Shown here: positions 1 through 4,917 of the stretch, in pieces
Position numbering within the stretch: position 1 is the first letter of the stretch
Layout: each line of letters opens with the position of its first letter
Source: Chitinophagaceae bacterium
GTDB taxonomy: Bacteria; Bacteroidota; Bacteroidia; Chitinophagales; Chitinophagaceae
Length of the DNA: 5,905 nucleotides
Reading direction: 5' to 3'
Assembly (NCBI GenBank): GCA_016787105.1
Contig: JAEUVI010000156.1
Location: forward strand, 1-5,905
Position numbers and translations under genes: made by a program
Notes under the pieces: model-generated
Seen by the model: the letters and a program-made list of their open reading frames with translations, nothing else
What the model was told of the DNA's origin: nothing
Database searches by the model: none

Positions 1-405
1 GGTTTCGGCGGAGATATTATCAATATAGTTTCTAAGAACAGTGTTGTCGCCGGTCCGAATAATGCAGGCTATGGTTCAGCAAAAGCGGCACAGGCACACC
101 TCTCACGGTTACTTGCAGCCGAATTAGGCGGGGATAAAATAAGAGTGAATACAGTAAACCCCGATGCCGTAATCGCAGATAGCAATATATGGGCAGGAGG
201 CTGGGCTGAAGGCCGTGCAAAAGCCTATGGAGTTAAGGTAGAGGAACTGCCTGCTTATTATGCAAAGCGCACTTTGCTCAATGAAATGATATTGCCGGAA
301 GATATTGCCAATGCATGTTATGCATTTGTAAGCGGCTTGTTGAATAAATCAACAGGTAATACATTGAATGTAGATGGAGGTGTAGCAATGGGCTTCCTGC
401 GTTGA
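1..405 (+). CDS. rhaD: Bifunctional rhamnulose-1-phosphate aldolase / L-lactaldehyde dehydrogenase, C-terminal SDR part (5' end outside window)
   Basis: This is the last 134 residues of a short-chain dehydrogenase (SDR) domain, open at the left edge and ending in TGA. Visible residues include the catalytic Ser (S11 of the fragment, 13 residues before the Tyr) and the Y24-G-S-A-K28 active-site pair. The C-terminal signature ILPEDIA...TGNTLNVDGGVAMGF follows. The stretch ADSNIWAGGWAEGRAKAYGV and the LPEDIA...VDGGV ending match what I recall of the fused class II aldolase/SDR protein of rhamnose catabolism (RhaEW, also called RhaD; Bacillus YuxG-like). In that family the N-terminal half cleaves L-rhamnulose-1-phosphate to dihydroxyacetone phosphate and L-lactaldehyde, and the SDR half oxidises lactaldehyde to lactate with NAD. 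The downstream mutarotase, isomerase and kinase strongly support this. The aldolase half is not in the window, so a stand-alone SDR cannot be formally excluded. A cytosolic location is inferred. Confidence 0.87.
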   Translation, partial: GFGGDIINIVSKNSVVAGPNNAGYGSAKAAQAHLSRLLAAELGGDKIRVNTVNPDAVIADSNIWAGGWAEGRAKAYGVKVEELPAYYAKRTLLNEMILPEDIANACYAFVSGLLNKSTGNTLNVDGGVAMGFLR

Positions 406-433
406 TTATTATATCAGTTGAATAAGTAAGTTG

Positions 434-748
434 ATGCAACGGGTAGCATTCAAAATGAAATTATTTAAAGGGCAGGAAGCTGAATACAAAAGACGGCATA
501 GTGAACTATGGCCTGAGCTACAGGTGTTGCTAAAAGAATCAGGAATAAAGGACTATTCTATTTTTCTTGAAGAAAACACTGGTGACTTGTTTGGCTATCT
601 TACCATAGATGATAAAACAAAACTAGATAAACTGCCGGGCCTGCCGGTTATGAAAAAATGGTGGGCCTATATGAAAGATATCATGGAAACAAATCCGGAT
701 AACTCTCCGGTTAGTATCACATTACAAGAGGTTTTTTATTTACCTTAA
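434..748 (+). CDS. rhaM: L-rhamnose mutarotase
   Basis: This 104-residue protein is the same length as E. coli RhaM (called RhaU in Rhizobium). It interconverts alpha and beta anomers of L-rhamnose in the cytosol, feeding the isomerase the form it uses. Family hallmarks are the early EYKRRHSELWPEL block, with H22 at the position of the catalytic His22 of the E. coli enzyme, a central DYSIFL strand, the KKWWAYM helix, and the nearly invariant C-terminus NPDNSPVS...LQEVFYLP. The ATG at 434 is preferred because it gives the exact family length and puts His at residue 22. An in-frame TTG directly before it (431) would add one residue. No Shine-Dalgarno sequence is present, as is usual in Bacteroidota. 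It lies 28 nt after the aldolase/dehydrogenase stop and 22 nt before the isomerase, so it sits inside the operon. Confidence 0.95.
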   Translation: MQRVAFKMKLFKGQEAEYKRRHSELWPELQVLLKESGIKDYSIFLEENTGDLFGYLTIDDKTKLDKLPGLPVMKKWWAYMKDIMETNPDNSPVSITLQEVFYLP

Positions 749-770
749 TAGTTGCCCGAAAACGAATTCC

Positions 771-2045
771 ATGCAGCCTGAAAAATATAAAATAGAAGAA
801 TACAATCAACGTACAATAGCCGATCACAAGCGAAGACTTGAATTTATTTCTTCGGAGGTAAAGGATGCTGAACGAATCATCAATATGCTTGTTGATTTCC
901 AGGTTGCGATTCCTTCATGGGCATTGGGTACAGGTGGCACCCGCTTCGGGAGATTCAGCGGTGGCGGTGAGCCGCGAAGCCTGGAAGAAAAAATCGAAGA
1001 CATTGGCATACTGCATGCATTAAACCGTTCAAGTGCTGCGATATCATTGCATATTCCCTGGGATATTCCTGGCAACGCTTCGCACATTAAAGCGGTGGCT
1101 GCACAAAACGGGTTGAAGTTTGATGCAATGAACTCCAATACTTTCCAGGATCAACCGGGACAGGAACTGAGTTATAAATATGGCTCAATGCAGCATGTAA
1201 ATAAAGCAGTACGCAAACAGGCTGTAGATCACAATATCGAAGTGATAAAATATGGTATCGAACTCGGTTCTGAATCATTGACAGTCTGGCTAAGCGATGG
1301 AAGTTGTTTTCCCGGACAATTGAATTTCAGGAAAGCATTTGAAAATACTTTGGAAAGTTTGCAGGAAGTATATACTGCAATGCCGGATAACTGGAAAATG
1401 TTTGTGGAGTATAAGGCATTTGAGCCTAATTTTTATTCGATGACAGTTGGTGATTGGGGACAATCATTGCTCTATGCAAATAAATTGGGTAAAAAAGCAT
1501 ATACACTTGTTGACCTTGGACATCACTTACCGAATGCGAATATCGAACAGATCGTTGCGCTGTTATTAATGGAAGGCAAATTGGGAGGCTTTCATTTCAA
1601 CGATAGTACATATGGTGATGAGGATTTAACTGTCGGCAGCATCCGGCCATACCAGCTATTTCTCATTTTCAATGAACTGGTAGACGGAATGGATGCAAAA
1701 GGAATGAGCCATACAACCGATCTTGGCTGGATGATTGATGCCAGCCATAATGTAAAAGATCCGTTGGAAGATTTACTGCAATCTGTTGAAGCAATTATGC
1801 TAAGCTATGCGCAGGCTTTAACCGTTGACAGAAAAAAATTAACAGAAGCGCAGGATTGTAATGATGTAGTTGTCGCGCAGGAAATTTTGCAAAATGCTTT
1901 CCGGACTGATCTGCGGCCATTGGTTGCTGAAGCAAGATTACGAGCAGGTGGCGCATTGAAGCCTGTTGATTTATTTCGCCAGGAAAATATTCGTCAGCAA
2001 CTTATTAAGAACCGTGGTTCAAAAACAGTATCAACCGGATTATAA
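771..2045 (+). CDS. rhaI: L-rhamnose isomerase, Pseudomonas stutzeri / rhizobial type
   Basis: This 424-residue TIM-barrel, metal-dependent isomerase converts L-rhamnose to L-rhamnulose. It belongs to the P. stutzeri-type family (about 430 residues), not the E. coli RhaA family. Metal ligands can be placed by comparison with the remembered P. stutzeri structure (E219, D254, H281, D327). They are E213 in VEYKAFEP, D248 in LVDLGHHLPN, H275 in GGFHFND and D323 in MIDASHN. Neighbouring catalytic-site residues are K215, H251, D283 and D285. The N-terminal segment SWALGTGGTRFGRF and the C-terminal segment RPLVAEARLRAGGALKPVDLFR are also typical. P. stutzeri-type members often act on several aldoses, including D-allose, so the substrate is assigned mainly from the rhaM and rhaB neighbours. 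The start at 771 gives the expected length. Its TAA stop abuts the rhaB start with no gap. No truncation or frameshift is seen. Confidence 0.93.
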   Translation: MQPEKYKIEEYNQRTIADHKRRLEFISSEVKDAERIINMLVDFQVAIPSWALGTGGTRFGRFSGGGEPRSLEEKIEDIGILHALNRSSAAISLHIPWDIPGNASHIKAVAAQNGLKFDAMNSNTFQDQPGQELSYKYGSMQHVNKAVRKQAVDHNIEVIKYGIELGSESLTVWLSDGSCFPGQLNFRKAFENTLESLQEVYTAMPDNWKMFVEYKAFEPNFYSMTVGDWGQSLLYANKLGKKAYTLVDLGHHLPNANIEQIVALLLMEGKLGGFHFNDSTYGDEDLTVGSIRPYQLFLIFNELVDGMDAKGMSHTTDLGWMIDASHNVKDPLEDLLQSVEAIMLSYAQALTVDRKKLTEAQDCNDVVVAQEILQNAFRTDLRPLVAEARLRAGGALKPVDLFRQENIRQQLIKNRGSKTVSTGL

Positions 2046-3428
2046 ATGCCAATGAAACATATAGCTGTTTTTGATGTAGGTAAAACCAATAAGAAGTTGC
2101 TCGTTTTCGATGAGCAATACAGAGTAGTACATGAATTGTCAAAAAATTTTGATGAGATAAAAGATGAAGATGGTTTTGCCTGCGAAAACATTGAAGCGGT
2201 AAGTGAATGGATTGTTCATTCATTTGAAGAGATTATTAACGATAACAGGTTCTCTATTGCGGCTGTTAACTTTTCAGGGTACGGGGCCAGTTTTGTACAC
2301 GTTGATGAAAACGGTAAGGCGGTTCTCCCATTATATAATTATCTGAAACCCTATTCACCTGTTCTTCAAAAGCAGTTTTATGATAAGTATGGTGGTGAAC
2401 ATTCAGTGTCGAAACAAACAGCTTCCCCGGTATTGGGAAACCTCAACTCTGGCATGCAGCTATACCGCTTAAAGTATGAAAAGGCCATCGAATATGCTAA
2501 TGTAAAATATTCATTGCACCTGCCGCAATATTTAAGTTTCCTGCTTACTTCAATCCCTGTTTCAGATATTACAAGCATAGGATGCCATACTAATCTTTGG
2601 AATTTTGCAGATAATAAGTATCATGAATGGGTTGCAGAAGAAAATATTGAACCAAAGCTTGCACCTATTGAATCCGCGGCAAAAGCAATACCTGTTCAGG
2701 TCGCAAATAAAAAAATTGTTGCCGGTATAGGGCTGCACGATAGTTCATCCGCATTAATACCTTATTTATGTTCATTCAATGAACCTTTTATTTTGCTTTC
2801 TACAGGTACATGGTGCATCAGCCTGAACCCTTTTAACCATTCCACGCTTTCTGATTACGAATTGCATAATGATTGCCTCTGTTATTTATCATTTACCGGA
2901 AAACCTGTGAAAGCTTCACGTTTATTTGCTGGGTATGAGCATGAACAACAGGTAAAACGATTAGCGGAACATTTTCAGAAAGAGCCTGGTTATTATAAAA
3001 AGGTAGTTTATAATCCATCTTTTATAAATAAAAATAGCAAGTTAACTTCTTCCGGAAATACAAATGCCGAAGTTGCAATGGTAAAGCAGTCACAGTTTGA
3101 AAACAGGCGGTTAGAAGATTTTAAATCCTACGAAGAAGCCTACCACCAATTGATCGCAGATATCATTGTACAACAAGTGCGGTCAACAAAATTGGTGCTT
3201 AGTGGTACAGGTGTAAAAAAAATATTTGTAGATGGTGGTTTTGGGATGAACCCGGTATTTATGAACCTGCTTGCAGAATCATTTCCTGATTGTAAAGTGT
3301 ATGCGGCTGCTGTAGGGCAGGCATCTGCACTTGGGGCAGCACTTGTTATTCACGAATATTGGAATGCAAATCAATTGCCGGGTAATCTTATTGAATTAAA
3401 GCAATATCCTGCAGTAAAGCTTCAGTAA
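2046..3428 (+). CDS. rhaB: L-rhamnulokinase, FGGY carbohydrate kinase family
   Basis: This 460-residue sugar kinase is predicted to phosphorylate L-rhamnulose to L-rhamnulose-1-phosphate with ATP in the cytosol. The N-terminal phosphate-binding motif reads FDVGKTNKK (residues 9-17). This GKTN variant resembles rhizobial RhaK as I recall it, rather than the usual G-T-T. The catalytic base is probably D232 in GIGLHDSSSALIPY. The nucleotide-binding segment LLSTGTWCISLNP begins near 250, and the adenosine-binding region IFVDGGFGMNPVF...AVGQASALGAAL spans about 393-433. The two actin-like ATPase lobes appear intact. The ATG at 2046 follows directly on the rhaI stop. A second in-frame ATG at 2052 gives MKHIAVFDVG and is a credible alternative start. 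Zero spacing suggests translational coupling to rhaI. Substrate assignment rests on the operon; fuculokinase or another ketose kinase would be possible from motifs alone. Confidence 0.9.
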   Translation: MPMKHIAVFDVGKTNKKLLVFDEQYRVVHELSKNFDEIKDEDGFACENIEAVSEWIVHSFEEIINDNRFSIAAVNFSGYGASFVHVDENGKAVLPLYNYLKPYSPVLQKQFYDKYGGEHSVSKQTASPVLGNLNSGMQLYRLKYEKAIEYANVKYSLHLPQYLSFLLTSIPVSDITSIGCHTNLWNFADNKYHEWVAEENIEPKLAPIESAAKAIPVQVANKKIVAGIGLHDSSSALIPYLCSFNEPFILLSTGTWCISLNPFNHSTLSDYELHNDCLCYLSFTGKPVKASRLFAGYEHEQQVKRLAEHFQKEPGYYKKVVYNPSFINKNSKLTSSGNTNAEVAMVKQSQFENRRLEDFKSYEEAYHQLIADIIVQQVRSTKLVLSGTGVKKIFVDGGFGMNPVFMNLLAESFPDCKVYAAAVGQASALGAALVIHEYWNANQLPGNLIELKQYPAVKLQ

Positions 3429-3476
3429 TATAAATATTCATAACCCCTTACTTTTCCTTTTGTCAACTCGTAATCT

Positions 3477-3493
3477 TTCAATTTCAAATTGAA
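3477..3493. promoter_or_regulatory. Perfect 17-bp palindrome, repeat copy A (candidate operator)
   Basis: TTCAATTT-C-AAATTGAA is an exact inverted repeat with 8-bp arms around a central C. It is at the start of repeat copy A and is fully conserved in copy B. Its size and symmetry suit a dimeric transcription factor, but no known operator is recognised. As RNA it could fold into a weak 7-bp A/U-rich hairpin. A regulatory role is inference only. Confidence 0.45.
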
Positions 3494-3505
3494 GCATACG
3501 ATTGC

Positions 3506-3531
3506 ATGACATAGTTCTTCAATTGTGTCAT
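3506..3531 (+). other. 11-bp stem-loop, repeat copy A
   Basis: Arms 3506-3516 (ATGACATAGTT) and 3521-3531 (AATTGTGTCAT) pair over 11 positions with a CTTC tetraloop. Nine are Watson-Crick pairs and two are G-U if the + strand is transcribed. No U-run follows, so it is not a typical intrinsic terminator. It could be a leader RNA structure or a protein-binding site. Confidence 0.45.
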
Positions 3532-3565
3532 AAATTGAGGTCTGATTACTGCACTACTTCTTTTT

Positions 3566-3575
3566 AAGTATACTT
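3566..3575. repeat. 10-bp palindrome at the repeat A/B junction
   Basis: AAGTATACTT is a perfect inverted repeat that straddles the boundary between the two 98-bp units. An identical copy lies at 3664-3673, at the boundary of copy B and the partial third copy. It is absent at the left edge of the array. It could be part of a promoter (contains TATACT) or an incidental AT-rich palindrome. No good Bacteroidota TAnnTTTG element is aligned with it. Confidence 0.3.
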
Positions 3576-3591
3576 TCAATTTCAAATTGAA
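3575..3591. promoter_or_regulatory. Perfect 17-bp palindrome, repeat copy B (candidate operator)
   Basis: This is the same exact palindrome as at 3477-3493, displaced by 98 bp. A lone left half-site (TTCAATTT, 3673-3680) recurs in the partial third copy next to the following start codon. If these are operator sites, the spacing of about nine helical turns would place both on roughly one DNA face, which suits looping or cooperative binding. The function is inferred. Confidence 0.45.
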
Positions 3592-3603
3592 ACATACGAT
3601 TGC

Positions 3604-3629
3604 ATGGCATAATTCTTTGATTGTGTCAT
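3604..3629 (+). other. 11-bp stem-loop, repeat copy B
   Basis: This is the counterpart of the copy A stem-loop. Arms 3604-3614 (ATGGCATAATT) and 3619-3629 (GATTGTGTCAT) flank a CTTT loop. Relative to copy A there are three stem changes (3607, 3612, 3619). All keep pairing as + strand RNA by switching between A-U and G-U. The fourth change (3618) is in the loop. On the opposite strand the same changes would give A-C mismatches. Confidence 0.45.
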
Positions 3630-3663
3630 AAATTATGGCTTGATTACTGCGCTATTTCTTTTT

Positions 3664-3673
3664 AAGTATACTT
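3664..3673. repeat. 10-bp palindrome at the repeat B / partial copy junction
   Basis: This is the second occurrence of AAGTATACTT. It lies 14 nt upstream of the ATG of the exported oxidoreductase, so it is probably inside the untranslated leader or at the transcription start of that gene. No function can be assigned. Confidence 0.3.
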
Positions 3674-3687
3674 TCAATTTCTTTAAA

Positions 3688-4905
3688 ATGAGTGATAACA
3701 GAATATCAAGAAGGCGTTTTGTTGCTACCAGCGCCATCACATTATCTGGCTTGTCGGTATTTGGCATGAAATCTTTTTCACAGAAATTTTCTTTGAATGA
3801 TATTATCCGCATCGGGTTAATCGGAACCGGCTCCCGTGGTGCAGGGCTTGCATCTTTATTGAAAGAGATAAAAGGTGTTGAACTGGTAGCATGCTGCGAT
3901 ATTATTCCGGAGAACCTTCAGAATGGATTAACATACGCCGTAAAGGGAGCGAAAGGTTATGCTGACTACAGGAAACTTCTTGAAGATAAATCTATCGATG
4001 CGGTTATTATAGCAACACCGCTTTTTTTACATCATCCCATGTCAGTAGCAGCTTTACAGGCAGGCAAGCATGTTTATCTCGAAAAGTCCTTGAGCTTTGA
4101 TATTCCGCAGGCGCTTGATTTGGTGAAAAAAGTAAAAGACAGCAATCTTGTTTTTCAAATCGGTTATCAATACAGGTATTATGGATTGTACCATAAAGTG
4201 AAAGAAGTAATCGATAAGGGATGGCTCGGGAAGATTACACATTTTGAATGCCAGTATAACCGTAATTCCAATTGGAGAAACCCGGTAAAAGATCCGAAAA
4301 TGGAACGTATTATTAACTGGCGTATGTACCGGGAGTATTGCGGCGGCCCATTGTCTGAATTATGCGCACACCAGATTGATATGGTGAATTACCTTCTTGG
4401 TGATACACATCCGTTGAAGGCTACGGGTATGGCAGGAATCAACTACTGGAAAGATGGACGCGAAACCTACGACAACATCCGTGTAATCTATGAATACCCG
4501 GGTGGAATTAAATCAGCCTGCACTTCTATTCTATCGAATGCATACAATGGTTACAACATAAGAATCCTGGGTGATAAAGCAACGGTAGAAATACAAAGAG
4601 ACAAAGCATTGATATTTGCTGAATCTACAGAAAATAAACGCGGTACAGTGGACGGAGTAACAGGTGCAACGATTGAAGCTGTTACACAAGGCAAACCAGT
4701 TGAAATTCCTTTTTTAAAGCCGGGTGAAGAAGACACCGAGCCTACCATTTTTGCATTAAATGACTTTTTTGATTGTATACGGAATAAAAAAAATCCGGTA
4801 TCGAATGTAGAAACCGCGAGAGATGCTTCAATCGCGATTCATATTGGTAATGCCGCAGCCGATACTGAAAAACTGCAGGTATGGAAGCCGGAATATTCTG
4901 CTTAA
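3688..4905 (+). CDS. Tat-exported Gfo/Idh/MocA-family oxidoreductase
   Basis: This 405-residue protein starts with a twin-arginine signal: SRRRFVATSAITL at residues 7-19, then a short hydrophobic stretch. It is probably folded with its cofactor in the cytosol and exported to the periplasm. The Rossmann motif IGLIGTGSRGAG (42-53) is followed by VVACCDI-like strand residues (LVACCDI, 66-72), AVIIATPLFLHH (105-116) and the E132-K133-S134 motif, a variant of the family EKP. The C-terminal domain shows the block GGPLSELCAHQIDMVNYLLGD (219-239), with H228 and D231 as probable catalytic residues. Such proteins oxidise or epimerise sugars and cyclitols using NAD(P); some exported relatives act as NAD-dependent glycosidases (GH109) or sugar C3 dehydrogenases. 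Substrate unknown. The ATG at 3688 is chosen because it sits just before the Tat motif; an upstream in-frame TTG (3640) would lie in the repeat. It is 12 nt before the next gene, so probably co-transcribed with it. Confidence 0.88.
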   Translation: MSDNRISRRRFVATSAITLSGLSVFGMKSFSQKFSLNDIIRIGLIGTGSRGAGLASLLKEIKGVELVACCDIIPENLQNGLTYAVKGAKGYADYRKLLEDKSIDAVIIATPLFLHHPMSVAALQAGKHVYLEKSLSFDIPQALDLVKKVKDSNLVFQIGYQYRYYGLYHKVKEVIDKGWLGKITHFECQYNRNSNWRNPVKDPKMERIINWRMYREYCGGPLSELCAHQIDMVNYLLGDTHPLKATGMAGINYWKDGRETYDNIRVIYEYPGGIKSACTSILSNAYNGYNIRILGDKATVEIQRDKALIFAESTENKRGTVDGVTGATIEAVTQGKPVEIPFLKPGEEDTEPTIFALNDFFDCIRNKKNPVSNVETARDASIAIHIGNAAADTEKLQVWKPEYSA

Positions 4906-4917
4906 TAGGCTGATAAA

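Larger units (their letters stand above)
3475..3681 (+). repeat. 98-bp tandem direct repeat, 2.1 copies
   Basis: Copy A is 3475-3572 and copy B is 3573-3670. The first 11 bases of a third copy (CTTTCAATTTC) are at 3671-3681. By hand alignment the two full copies differ at 11 of 98 positions with no indels (A-copy positions 3494, 3509, 3514, 3520, 3521, 3537, 3538, 3541, 3542, 3553, 3557). Ten of these are transitions; only 3538 is a transversion. The first 19 bases and the last 15 are identical. The array fills most of the 259-nt gap between rhaB and the exported oxidoreductase and stops 6 nt before that gene's ATG, so it would lie in its promoter and/or 5' leader. No coding potential, terminal inverted repeat or transposase is seen. 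Confidence 0.96.

Noticed and set aside
431..433. TTG as the rhaM start
   Set aside because: It adds only one residue before an ATG that gives the family's 104-residue length and His22 numbering.
3427..3438. AATAT-AA-ATATT inverted repeat just after rhaB as a terminator
   Set aside because: Only 5 A/T pairs, a 2-nt loop and no U-tract; too weak to support a terminator.
3475..3681. CRISPR array
   Set aside because: The whole 98-bp unit is repeated with no unique spacers, there are only two full copies, and no cas gene is present.
3640..3687. In-frame upstream TTG extension of the exported oxidoreductase (16 extra residues)
   Set aside because: The extension lies in the tandem repeat, is not protein-like, and would move the Tat motif away from the N-terminus; ATG at 3688 fits better.
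3429..3687. Bacteroidota sigma promoter (TTTG / TAnnTTTG) for the downstream pair
   Set aside because: I looked for the -33/-7 elements on the + strand and found no correctly spaced match; TATACT at 3667-3672 has no good partner, so no promoter is called.
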